In this document: positions 28,208 through 38,440 of the stretch, one piece after another
Numbering within the stretch: the first letter of the stretch is position 1
How the letters are laid out: each line of letters opens with the position of its first letter
Assembly (NCBI RefSeq): GCF_020886315.1
Contig: NZ_AP025226.1
Location: 1,948,001-2,012,000 of the forward strand
Direction of reading: 5' to 3'
Length of the DNA stretch: 64,000 nt
DNA from: Saccharolobus caldissimus
Lineage (GTDB): Archaea > Thermoproteota > Thermoprotei_A > Sulfolobales > Sulfolobaceae
The notes under the pieces: model-generated
Seen by the model: only the letters and a program-made list of their open reading frames with translations
Databases searched by the model: none
Told to the model about the DNA's origin: nothing
Made by a program: the position numbers and the translations under genes

Positions 28208-28515
28208 AGAAGATAAAGTTCTTACGAAATTGGAGGGAAGCACTTAGAAAGCTTAACCTTGAAAGATTTAAAGAAGTATATGTATTCGGCTCTGTAGTAA
28301 GTGGAAAAATAACTGGGGCAAGTGATATTGACTTAATTTTAGTTATCAAACGTGGTGAGGATAAGAATAAGGCGTTAATAGGCTTCTTCGATGAGGTCGA
28401 GAGCAAATTGGGGGAGAAGGCGTCATATCTGTTTGACGTTAAAGTAATTTATGAAGATGAGAAAGAATTACCGCTATACAAGTTCTTCCTCAGAGATGCA
28501 GTGAGAGTAAAATGA
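28195..28515 (+). CDS. MNT-type nucleotidyltransferase (antitoxin)
   Basis: A 106-aa minimal nucleotidyltransferase with the family motif GS-x10-D-x-D intact (Gly32, Ser33, Asp44, Asp46 in FGSVVSGKITGASDIDL). MNT antitoxins pair with HEPN toxins in archaea. The start codon lies inside the end of the HEPN gene, showing coupling. Downstream, after only 23 bp, begins copy 2 of the 172-bp repeat, whose promoter would transcribe back across this gene in antisense. Confidence 0.88.
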   Translation: MEPIEKIKFLRNWREALRKLNLERFKEVYVFGSVVSGKITGASDIDLILVIKRGEDKNKALIGFFDEVESKLGEKASYLFDVKVIYEDEKELPLYKFFLRDAVRVK

Positions 28516-28538
28516 CTTTGTCTGTTATACTTCATAAG

Positions 28539-28710
28539 TTTCTTTCACATAACTCTTATTTATCAAATAGGTTTACATTTATTTAGTAAACCCAAAATAT
28601 ATTGAAAATATTCTGTAAAAATTAATTTAAAATAAATATAATTTAAGGCAATTAGAGATGTGTATTAAGTGGTAAAGATTAGCTAGCAAATCAACAGCAT
28701 TTTACGGATA
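28539..28710 (+). repeat. 172-bp perfect direct repeat, copy 2
   Basis: Identical to 27425-27596. It carries a second, displaced copy of the flavin-oxidase promoter and operator. Because that promoter reads leftward, it would produce RNA antisense to the MNT and HEPN genes. Confidence 0.97.
28568..28593. promoter_or_regulatory. Duplicated operator (copy 2)
   Basis: Exact copy of the 27454-27479 operator (TAGGTTTAC-N9-GTAAACCC) inside repeat copy 2. Nothing but the HEPN/MNT pair lies downstream in its native direction (leftward), so it could control antisense RNA or simply bind the regulator. Confidence 0.65.
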
Positions 28711-28949
28711 TTTCTACAGCCAATTAGTATTTTCTAAGAATTGTAACTAAGATTAAAATTATCTAATTTTGATCTCTTTTTATTTTATTCTTTACTTAAA
28801 AAATAAATAAATTTTTAAGTAATCGTTTATTAGAAATTATAGAGCGTAAAACAATTTTCCGATAAATACTAAACCAAATGTAATATGACAATAAGATATA
28901 ATTAAATAAAAAATTATTTACTTTAAAAAATTAATTTATTTTAAATTAT

Positions 28950-30641
28950 TTATAATCTTTTTCTAAATATCAGAATAATATTTGTCAATATCAATATTAT
29001 AACTAATGCCACAAGAATTAATATTGCCGTATTTAATGTAGAAATCTTATTATTTATTCCTTGTTGAACTAACATAGTAAGATTATTGGAATTTTCTAAA
29101 CTACTAACAGCAGAATTGAACTGAGCAATTTTATTATCAATATAATTTATTTTTGAACTTAATTGAGAAATCTGATTAGACATATTCATCATACTATTTA
29201 ATATAACTTGATTGCTTGTAAAGGTTTTAGGCAGAACAATTATTGTTCCTACCATCCCCATATTGTCGTGTAATAAGCAGACATAAGTATATATTCCTGG
29301 AGTTATAAACGTTAAATTATATGACTGCCCTGGTATTAGAGGACCAGAACTATAGTATCCAGAACCATTAAATATATGTCCACCAATTGGAATAAGGGTT
29401 AAAGGGCCTCCGAACTCTGGTATTCCCATCCCTTGAGGTACAAAGGTTATAGTGTGAACTTCATCTGGTGCATCTTGTGTCCACACTACAGTATCGCCAA
29501 CATGAATTGTTAAAGTAGTTGGAAGAAATCTCATTACACTTGCAGAAGGCGCTATTACATCACCTAAAGCTAATGTGCCCTTATAGCTACTTACGTTTAT
29601 GTACCAGCCTGCAGCGGGTATATCATAGCTAGTGGGGATGTAAGGATCTAAGGGATCTATCTTTAACATAGTTATCGAGGATCCAGTACCATTAGAATTA
29701 CCAGTTATTGGATTTAACGTATAAGTCATTTTGCCCCCGGCTTCCGCAGCACCAGTAAATATTTGTACATTATATGTCACGCCTTGTTTAAGTCCTATTA
29801 AATTCACTTCTACTTTCATTAGTCCAGCTGATATTATTGATAATTGAGCAAATCCGCTAATGTTATCACTTGAAACCGGGTTTAAATTTACTAACGCAGC
29901 TGCAGGTGTCATTACTCCTGCATCTATATACCATATTGTAGTTCCGTTAGGACCTGGAGTTGCAGGTAAATTCACTTGTTGAAATAATGATTCCCCTTGT
30001 GCTATTGATTGTGATTCTTCAAGTTGTGCTATTTTATTATACTGAGCTTGTGTCATATGATATGGAGTTCCCTTTGGATTTACTATTACTACTCCCATCA
30101 TTCCTGCATGATAGTTACATCTATAAATATATATGCCAGGTGTAGTAAAGGTTAGAGTATAATTTTCACCAGGTAGTAACATGCCAGATGAGACTATACC
30201 AGTTCCATTATATATATCTCCACCTATTCTCATATCAGCCTCTGGAGAGAGTGGATTAATTGGCGGATTTCCACTAAGAAATGTCACCGTGTGAACTTCA
30301 CTGGAATTGTTTACAAAAGTAATGTTATCTCCAGCATCTATTGCTATTATTTCAGGGAAGAATCCCATACTCATAACAGACATATCGGGAGTTCCTCCTC
30401 CAACATAAACTATCCAATTGCTGGAAACATTAGTATTATCAGAAATTCCACCACCGCTACCATCAAAAAATATCCCTACTCGATTACTAGAAACACTAGT
30501 ATTTGCATGAGTATTTGCATGACTTAAAGTTTGCTGCATTAAGATACCATAATATATAAATAGTCCAGCTACTAATAACATTATTAGAAAATATTTAGTT
30601 TCAATAATAAATCGTCTTCCTTTAGCTTTTCTAGCTTTCAT
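28950..30641 (-). CDS. Membrane-anchored protein with two cupredoxin domains
   Basis: A 563-aa protein with an N-terminal membrane helix (about residues 16-34). It has two blue-copper-type domains: domain 1 (about 70-185) with EVHTVTF and YIYRCNYHAGMMG, domain 2 (about 355-470) with EVHTITF and YTYVCLLHDNMGM. In each the His, Cys, His and Met ligands of a type 1 copper site can be seen. A coiled coil (about 485-530) and a C-terminal helix (about 535-558) follow. It probably carries electrons at the outer face of the membrane. An AAGGAGAAGG ribosome-binding sequence precedes the ATG. Its promoter carries the same operator as the flavin oxidase. Confidence 0.87.
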   Translation of the reverse strand: MKARKAKGRRFIIETKYFLIMLLVAGLFIYYGILMQQTLSHANTHANTSVSSNRVGIFFDGSGGGISDNTNVSSNWIVYVGGGTPDMSVMSMGFFPEIIAIDAGDNITFVNNSSEVHTVTFLSGNPPINPLSPEADMRIGGDIYNGTGIVSSGMLLPGENYTLTFTTPGIYIYRCNYHAGMMGVVIVNPKGTPYHMTQAQYNKIAQLEESQSIAQGESLFQQVNLPATPGPNGTTIWYIDAGVMTPAAALVNLNPVSSDNISGFAQLSIISAGLMKVEVNLIGLKQGVTYNVQIFTGAAEAGGKMTYTLNPITGNSNGTGSSITMLKIDPLDPYIPTSYDIPAAGWYINVSSYKGTLALGDVIAPSASVMRFLPTTLTIHVGDTVVWTQDAPDEVHTITFVPQGMGIPEFGGPLTLIPIGGHIFNGSGYYSSGPLIPGQSYNLTFITPGIYTYVCLLHDNMGMVGTIIVLPKTFTSNQVILNSMMNMSNQISQLSSKINYIDNKIAQFNSAVSSLENSNNLTMLVQQGINNKISTLNTAILILVALVIILILTNIILIFRKRL

Positions 30642-31083
30642 TTCCTTCTCCTTAGATGGTCTTACTAGTAGTTGCAGAAAAATGTTAGGTTTACTAAAAT
30701 TTGGTAAACCCGAAAAAAGTTCAATTTGTAGTTTAATGGAGAGATAAAGTTAAAAGTAGAACTTTCATTATTATTTAATTGATTACCGATGTTTTCACTT
30801 AAATATCATTATAATTATAATCCCTATAATACCAATAGGATAATAAATTAGTTGTCAAAGTTTATTGATATTTATATTAAATTTAAATAACATTTTGTTT
30901 TATCTTTATTAATTGGTGTGACTTACGATATTTGTTTCTTTTAGCTAATTTTTAAATCAAATTATATAGAATAGAAATTTTAAATAATTAGAAAACTATA
31001 ATTAAATATTACTTAACTTCTATTTTGGGTAAGACAACAGCATTTATATAAATTTATTAACTATATTTATAATTAAATATTAC
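30642..31083. other. Intergenic region between cupredoxin gene and STAND regulator
   Basis: This 442-bp divergent spacer has the cupredoxin operator/promoter at its left end. The rest is AT-rich without a coding frame. GCATTTATATAAATTTATT at about 31039-31057 is a good TATA region for the regulator gene, 30-40 nt before its start. Confidence 0.5.
30686..30711. promoter_or_regulatory. 26-bp operator over the cupredoxin promoter
   Basis: TAGGTTTAC, nine bases (TAAAATTTG), then GTAAACCC: the same arms and spacing as the flavin-oxidase operator although the spacer sequence differs. On the minus strand the spacer reads CAAATTTTA, a TATA-like core placed so that transcription would begin about 30 nt before the cupredoxin ATG. 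Conservation of arms but not spacer argues for protein binding. Confidence 0.72.
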
Positions 31084-33594
31084 TTGATAAAAGTGAGTTT
31101 TAAAAAGGCTATTAAGAAAAGACTTAAACAAGCTATTAAAGATCGAGAGATCTTAGACATTATATCTGATGAAATAAATCTTACTATAATAACTATGTTA
31201 AGAACTGAACCAACTTATGTCAGAAAAATCGCTCAGCAATTAGGGATGAAAGAATCTCACGTTTCTGATAGGCTTAGGAAAATGGAGAAAGTCGGACTTG
31301 TATCAAGCTCTTGGAAGAGAATTGGTGACAAAAACGTAAAACTTTATTACCCCATATTAGATCGCTTAGAGATAAATTTTACCCAAATGGGATACGTTAT
31401 CAGAGGTAAAGATATAAGATCGGAGATAATTATACCGCATAAACTATTAGAAAACATAATACCTATAGTAACATCTTTTATAGGAAGAAGGGCTGAATTA
31501 GAACTTATACGTTCTTGGAAAGGTCCAATAATTATCTGGGGTATGCCCGGTATTGGAAAAACTACATTAGTAGCCAAATTTATATGGGATAGTGGACTAG
31601 AAAATAAAACCTTTTGGTATAATTGCAAAGAAATAGATACTTTTCAATATTTCTTAAGTAAATTAGCAGCATTTCTTTTTTTAAAAGGATATAAGACCTT
31701 ACCAGATTATATGATAGCTGGTGTAAAGGACTCTTCAATTCTTATTGATATAGCAGTTAGTGAAATCATTAATAATAATATACTTTTGGTTTTTGATAAC
31801 TATGATTTATGTAAAGATGAATTAATTAAATTATTTGTTAGTCAATTGATCGAAAAAGGAGAAAAATTATTTATAATTTCACGTAAACCAATTAGAAATT
31901 TTCCTAAATTATATGAGATACATCTTCAAGGAATGAGTGAAGAAGAAGTTAAGGAATTTTTAGCTATAAAATGTAATAAATCTTTTAATAATGTCCCCAC
32001 ATATGTAGCGAAATTAGGTGGCAATCCATTAGGTCTTCATTTTTTATGTACTTCTAAACTGTCTGAGAATGAAGAATTGCTTACAAGACCCTTTAAGGAA
32101 TGGCTAATAACGGAGCTTAGAAAAATGCTTGTTAGTGAGCATATAAAAATCTTAGAACAATTATCTGTTTTTGACTCTCCTATAAATTTAGATTCTTTAA
32201 GAAGTTTAACTCGTATTAAAGGTCTTATAAATTATTTAAGAGACTTAGAGAATATGTCCTTAATTGAGAGTTCTGGTGAAAATTATTGGCTTTCGAATAC
32301 TCTTAAAGATATAATTTACGACAATTCGTCTTCTCAAGAAGAGCTTCATAAAAAAGCCGCTCATTACTATCTTAAACTATTGGATCCCTTTTCTAGGTTA
32401 AAGGCTATTTATCATTTTATTAAGGCTGGAGAGGTAGAAGAAGCCTTATCTTTAGTAATAAAATACTTACCTAGATTAGCTAATGCAGGTTTACTGGAGA
32501 AAGTAAATGAATTGTTTAAAGATGTGATAGAAGAAGAACTTTCTCCTTATGGAAAAATTAAATTTAAGTATTTTAAAGGATTATATTTACATCTTTCTGG
32601 AAAAATTAATGAATCTATAAGTATATTTGAGGATATGGAAGGTCTAATCAGATCAGCAAAAGATTGGGAAACTTACGCACAGTTATTGTATTTTCTTTGT
32701 TCATCATATATAGTAATAAATAACTATGATAAAGCTAAACAAGTATGTGAACAAGGTATGAAAATTTATGGAAAGAGAAATTCAATATGGTTTAGCAGAA
32801 TGGCAACTTTAATGGCTGAAGTTTATGAAGAAACAGGGCAATTAGATAACTCGTTAGATCTTCTTCAAAGAGCCCTTAATAGTATAGATGAATTAGATAT
32901 AGAGAATAGAGCGCCTATTCTTCATCAAATAGCTATGGTATTTTATAGAAAAGGTGATCTAAAAAAGTCGAGGATACTAGCTGAGAACGCATTGGAAATT
33001 TATAGAAAAATGCATAATTTATTCGGTTTAGGTCATTGTGAATGGGGAATAGCTAGCATGCTTATTGAGGAAGGTGATCCGATTTTAGCAATGGAATATT
33101 ACAATAAAGCTATCGAAGATTTAGCTAGATGCATGCGACTTGGCCATTTAATGGTATGCTTATCTGAGAGATGTGTATTAAATCTTAGGTTAGGAAATAT
33201 AGAAAAAGCTAGGGAAGATATGGAGAAAGTCGAATCACTAATGAGAAAAATTCAAGGACCTTTGTTACAAGGCGTAGCATTAAGGGGAATGGGTATTTAT
33301 ATAGCTGAAGTGGAGAAGAATATAGGAAAAGGTATTTCATATTTAATGAAGAGTCTTGAATTAATAGATGATTTAGTAATAGATGAAAAAGCTCTTACCC
33401 TATGGGCTCTTGGATTACTTGAGTTAAAATCTGGTATGAAGGGTCAAGGACTAGCACACCTTAAGGAAGCTGAAAAAATATTAAGAGAGGTTTGTTGGGA
33501 AACTAGAGCAATAGAGGTAAAAAAGGCTATAAATGCGGCTATAAATGACGATTTAAATAACTTATATCCTAAAACAGCTAGAAGTTACTTATAA
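31084..33594 (+). CDS. Large transcriptional regulator: winged HTH, STAND NTPase, TPR repeats
   Basis: An 836-aa protein. An N-terminal ArsR-like winged helix (about residues 25-95, with VRKIAQQLGMKESHVSDRL) is followed by a STAND/NB-ARC-type NTPase (Walker A GMPGIGKTT at 153-161, Walker B ILLVFDNYD at 233-241, GGNPLGL near 312) and a helical TPR-like array (about 430-830). This is the layout of MalT/AfsR-like regulators, which assemble on DNA when a signal binds. It is divergent from the cupredoxin gene, whose promoter and that of the flavin oxidase share an operator, so it is the prime candidate for their regulator (inference). TTG start; GTG 31093 is an alternative. Confidence 0.85.
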   Translation: MIKVSFKKAIKKRLKQAIKDREILDIISDEINLTIITMLRTEPTYVRKIAQQLGMKESHVSDRLRKMEKVGLVSSSWKRIGDKNVKLYYPILDRLEINFTQMGYVIRGKDIRSEIIIPHKLLENIIPIVTSFIGRRAELELIRSWKGPIIIWGMPGIGKTTLVAKFIWDSGLENKTFWYNCKEIDTFQYFLSKLAAFLFLKGYKTLPDYMIAGVKDSSILIDIAVSEIINNNILLVFDNYDLCKDELIKLFVSQLIEKGEKLFIISRKPIRNFPKLYEIHLQGMSEEEVKEFLAIKCNKSFNNVPTYVAKLGGNPLGLHFLCTSKLSENEELLTRPFKEWLITELRKMLVSEHIKILEQLSVFDSPINLDSLRSLTRIKGLINYLRDLENMSLIESSGENYWLSNTLKDIIYDNSSSQEELHKKAAHYYLKLLDPFSRLKAIYHFIKAGEVEEALSLVIKYLPRLANAGLLEKVNELFKDVIEEELSPYGKIKFKYFKGLYLHLSGKINESISIFEDMEGLIRSAKDWETYAQLLYFLCSSYIVINNYDKAKQVCEQGMKIYGKRNSIWFSRMATLMAEVYEETGQLDNSLDLLQRALNSIDELDIENRAPILHQIAMVFYRKGDLKKSRILAENALEIYRKMHNLFGLGHCEWGIASMLIEEGDPILAMEYYNKAIEDLARCMRLGHLMVCLSERCVLNLRLGNIEKAREDMEKVESLMRKIQGPLLQGVALRGMGIYIAEVEKNIGKGISYLMKSLELIDDLVIDEKALTLWALGLLELKSGMKGQGLAHLKEAEKILREVCWETRAIEVKKAINAAINDDLNNLYPKTARSYL

Positions 33595-33748
33595 TTTAGT
33601 TAAAAATATTAATAATACAGATAATTAATATTCTTATTTTGATTATATTTAAATATAAAATTAATGTTATAAATCAATTTTTATCTATATTTTTATAAAA
33701 TCTAATATTATATTATAATCAAAAGAATATAATATTTTGTAAATATTT

Positions 33749-34345
33749 CTATTTTTTGATAATCATTGCTAAGCCACCGGCTTCATCTACTAACTTATAT
33801 AAATTTACATTTTTTTCTCTTGCAAAATGATAAGGTGCTTCTGTCCATTCAAAATTATCTATAAAAATTATTCCTCCATCTCTTAAATGGTTCCATACTG
33901 TATTAAGCTCAAACATAACGTTTTCGTAAGTGTGCTCACTATCATGAAGAAATATATCAATTTTATTAACATATCTTAATATGCTTGGCAGTACCTCTCT
34001 ACTTTTACCAATGTAAAGTTTCCATTTATTACGTAACTCATGAGGAACTAGAAAACCAACTGGTCTTCCATTCTCTAGTGTTTCCCTAACGTCAATAGAA
34101 TATAATACACCTTTATTAAGTGCGTAAAGTATAAAAGTTGATGAAACACCGGGTCCTACTCCCGTTTCTATTACTACATCTGGGTTAAAGTATTTTACAA
34201 CAGAGTATAGGATAGCTCTTTTATTTTCACTTAAAGCATATGAAAAGCTAGAACCTAGAATTTTTTTAACTCTATTGTTTATCTTTTCTGCCTCGCTCCA
34301 ATATCTATTAAAGTCTACGTTAAATATGCTTCTTATGGTTTCCAT
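33749..34345 (-). CDS. Class I SAM-dependent methyltransferase
   Basis: A 198-aa Rossmann-fold methyltransferase of the Methyltransf_24 (O-methyltransferase-like) type. VVIETGVGPGVSS (about residues 59-71) is the SAM-binding motif I, LYSIDV carries the acidic ribose-binding residue, and IDIFLHDSEHTYE (about 129-141) and GGIIFIDNFEW complete the fold. The HDSEHTYE signature is common in small-molecule O-methyltransferases. The substrate is unknown and no pathway neighbours help. Confidence 0.8.
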   Translation of the reverse strand: METIRSIFNVDFNRYWSEAEKINNRVKKILGSSFSYALSENKRAILYSVVKYFNPDVVIETGVGPGVSSTFILYALNKGVLYSIDVRETLENGRPVGFLVPHELRNKWKLYIGKSREVLPSILRYVNKIDIFLHDSEHTYENVMFELNTVWNHLRDGGIIFIDNFEWTEAPYHFAREKNVNLYKLVDEAGGLAMIIKK

Positions 34346-34438
34346 ATGTTATACTCTTTGTCTACTCTAAATATTAAGATTAAATATATAATAAGTAGTA
34401 TAAATTCAAGTAAAAATATGTTTAGATTTATTGAAAGA

Positions 34439-35302
34439 TTAATTACGTTTTTTCTCTATCATATAAGATACTCCCATACCTACAAAATATAAACTTGACA
34501 ATGACAACCCTATAATAGTCTCCATAACACCACCAGTAGTTCCAGGGGATATTATCCAAGCGATAATAAAAGAGATTAGTACTCCCCATCTCCAATAATT
34601 TCTCCATGTACTTGCTTTAACTATGCCTAAATAAGTTAAGCCTACCATTATTAAGGGCATTTCAAATGCTAATCCTAATGAAGCCATTAAGAGAAAGACG
34701 GTTGAGATAAATGAGTTCAGGCTAATAGTAGGCTCTACTGAGGGTCCTAAGGAATATGTATACAATAATATTAGATCAAACATTAGCGGAATTAATAGGA
34801 AGAAAGCGAAAGAGGATCCTGCTATAAAAAGTAGGAATGCAGGAATTATTGTTAATTTAAATATTTTTTTCTCGCTCTCATATAATCCAGGAGATAAGAA
34901 GGCCCATGTTTCCTTGATAATTATAGGGAGTGTAGTTAGTATTGCTAAATATAATGAAACGTATAGTGATGCGAATAGCGGGTCGAATAAATTAATGATT
35001 ATTATTTTGACTCCTTTTGGTATTTCATGATATATCATGAATCTAGTTACTTTAACCGCTATACTGTCATAAAATGAGGGATAAGGTACTGGAACTCTGG
35101 AAATACTAATAGATGCACCAAGTAATTTGATGTTTAAATTAGTCTTTATCCACTCGTAGCCTATCATGAAGTAAAATAAAAATGAGATAGCTAATGCTAT
35201 GATAATTCTCCTAAGTCTGATTGCTAACTCTCTTATATGTTCTAGTAAAGGTTTTTCTTGAAAAAATTCTTCTTTAGCCTTTTCTCTGGATTTCTCTATC
35301 AA
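34439..35302 (-). CDS. tatC: Sec-independent protein translocase TatC
   Basis: A 287-aa membrane protein with six predicted helices and TatC signatures: an N-terminal PLLEHIRELAIRLRR (signal-peptide-binding cytoplasmic region, about residues 18-32), a conserved region around FLSPGLYESEKKIF (about 135-148), and FEMPLIMVGL. It recognises twin-arginine signal peptides and exports folded proteins. It lies 15 bp downstream of tatA in the same direction, forming a minimal TatAC system. The loop between helices 1 and 2 is longer than usual. Confidence 0.93.
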   Translation of the reverse strand: MIEKSREKAKEEFFQEKPLLEHIRELAIRLRRIIIALAISFLFYFMIGYEWIKTNLNIKLLGASISISRVPVPYPSFYDSIAVKVTRFMIYHEIPKGVKIIIINLFDPLFASLYVSLYLAILTTLPIIIKETWAFLSPGLYESEKKIFKLTIIPAFLLFIAGSSFAFFLLIPLMFDLILLYTYSLGPSVEPTISLNSFISTVFLLMASLGLAFEMPLIMVGLTYLGIVKASTWRNYWRWGVLISFIIAWIISPGTTGGVMETIIGLSLSSLYFVGMGVSYMIEKKRN

Positions 35303-35317
35303 TTATTAAGCCCTCTA

Positions 35318-35587
35318 CTATTTCTTACTCTGCTTTAGTTCCTCTAATTGCTTTTGTAGTTCTGCTATTTTTCTTTCTAGATCTTCCACATTATCTCTTT
35401 TGCTAATGTTATTTTGTACCATCATTTGCTGAATTTCCATCTCTGCTTCTATTTGTCCTTTTTTAAATTCACCCATGGCCCTTCCTAATGATCTGAAAAG
35501 TTCTGGGATTTTGGATGAGCCGAAGAAGAGTACGGCTATTACTACTAACAAGATGATTAAATCAGTAGGATTTTCAAGCATTTCCAT
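35318..35587 (-). CDS. tatA: Sec-independent protein translocase TatA
   Basis: An 89-aa protein with one N-terminal membrane helix (about residues 9-23), the conserved FGSSKIPELFRSLGRAMGEFKKG amphipathic segment (about 22-44) and a charged helical tail. It is the pore-forming subunit of the Tat system. It is first in the tatA-tatC operon, transcribed leftward. Confidence 0.93.
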   Translation of the reverse strand: MEMLENPTDLIILLVVIAVLFFGSSKIPELFRSLGRAMGEFKKGQIEAEMEIQQMMVQNNISKRDNVEDLERKIAELQKQLEELKQSKK

Positions 35588-37159
<1,572 letters not shown>

Positions 37160-37190
37160 GTCTTTTTATTATATTTTACTTATCTACCTT

Positions 37191-37988
37191 ATGAATTTTA
37201 TTACATTTGCTGAGAAGTTAGGTATTAATAGGGATGATGCTATAAAAATCTACAGATTATTTAATGGAGGATACTTTGAAAGTTTATACTACTCTAAGCC
37301 TCCTATGCTTAATAAGCTTAGGGATTGGCCTAAAAAATATTTAACTAAAAGGCTAATTTTAGTTAAAACTCCATCATTAAATCAAGCATTTGAGGCTTTA
37401 GTGTGGTTAGATGTTATTGCGATTTACGGTTCTTCAGCAAAGCTTACAAATAACCCTATGAAATACGATATTTTAAATAAAAATATAGAGGAGGTTTATG
37501 ATAAAATTAGAGAGTATTCTTTAAATAATCAAATATCGGAGTATCCTACTTTTTCTAATTTGGATTTGTATAGAGCTGATGTATCTCCATTTATAAATGA
37601 CTTAGTTAGTAAGAGAATGGAGGAAATTAAGGTCAGTGATATTGAAATTATAAGCGATATAGCTTACGATAGTAAGCTAATGGAGGAGATTAAGGCAAAG
37701 TACCCTTGGGCTAAGAACGTTAAGAGGGAGAATTCCATAAGGGCTTTTCAGTTATCTGATAAAGTTTCGGAATTTATGGATTATATTCTACCTTATATAT
37801 ATTATTTGGCTTCATCTAAAACATTCTATTTTGATCAAATACTTATAAATAATACTTTATCCTATACAATTCAGACTGTTGAAAGGGAGGGAGAGAGTGC
37901 CGTCAGGCAAGGGATAATAAATAACGATTATCAGAGAAAGGTTAAGGAAATTTACGATTTAATTGTAAGGACGCTTAACTACTTCTAG
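37191..37988 (+). CDS. Conserved protein of unknown function
   Basis: A 265-aa, mainly helical soluble protein. I chose the ATG at 37191 because the upstream in-frame part overlaps the reductase gene and encodes an unlikely hydrophobic stretch. It begins MNFITFAEKLGINRDDAIKI and has no motif I recognise; the C-terminus contains a helical segment ending RTLNYF. It is 31 bp downstream of mcr and followed 32 bp later by another small gene on the same strand, so co-transcription is possible. Confidence 0.65.
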   Translation: MNFITFAEKLGINRDDAIKIYRLFNGGYFESLYYSKPPMLNKLRDWPKKYLTKRLILVKTPSLNQAFEALVWLDVIAIYGSSAKLTNNPMKYDILNKNIEEVYDKIREYSLNNQISEYPTFSNLDLYRADVSPFINDLVSKRMEEIKVSDIEIISDIAYDSKLMEEIKAKYPWAKNVKRENSIRAFQLSDKVSEFMDYILPYIYYLASSKTFYFDQILINNTLSYTIQTVEREGESAVRQGIINNDYQRKVKEIYDLIVRTLNYF

Positions 37989-38020
37989 GTTTATATACTA
38001 TTTTGATATAATGTTAAAAC

Positions 38021-38365
38021 GTGACTACAAGAGGAAAAGAACAACAGAAAAAGAGAAGGTATACTGAAAGTATAGCAGCTTTCAAAAAGGAATTAAAGGC
38101 ATTAAGTTTTGAACCCATTTATGGAGAATCTATAAAAGATATAATAACTAGGTTAACGGTTAAGATCGAGGAAATAGCTAACCAATACAAATATTCGGTA
38201 GAATTCTCCGAGAAGGCTGAAATAGAGACTGAAGGGGATATATATTACTTTATATATCCTATAATATTAAAAACAAAAACTGGAAGAAAAAAGGTATATA
38301 TTCACGTTCAGTATCTAATGTATGATCAGAATCAGTGGGTAGGAATGATAACGGGGGTAAAATAA
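38021..38365 (+). CDS. Conserved small protein of unknown function
   Basis: A 114-aa protein starting at GTG, with a basic N-terminus (TTRGKEQQKKRRYTES) and an alpha+beta body (SVEFSEKAEIETEGDIYYF ... KKVYIHVQYLMYDQNQW). No domain is recognised. The basic tail might contact nucleic acid. A TATA-like TTTATATAC at 37990-37998 lies about 27 nt upstream, consistent with a leaderless message of its own. Confidence 0.65.
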   Translation: MTTRGKEQQKKRRYTESIAAFKKELKALSFEPIYGESIKDIITRLTVKIEEIANQYKYSVEFSEKAEIETEGDIYYFIYPIILKTKTGRKKVYIHVQYLMYDQNQWVGMITGVK

Positions 38366-38440
38366 TAGTTTAATGTAAACTTTTCTTGTCGCTATAATAA
38401 GGAAAAGTTGAAAACCTTAGAATGATTTGTTTAAAGTGAA

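Larger units (their letters stand above)
28516..28949. other. Intergenic region with repeat copy 2
   Basis: It contains repeat copy 2 (28539-28710) and then about 240 bp of AT-rich sequence without a visible gene, ending in T/A runs just after the 3' end of the cupredoxin gene that may terminate its transcription. Confidence 0.5.
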
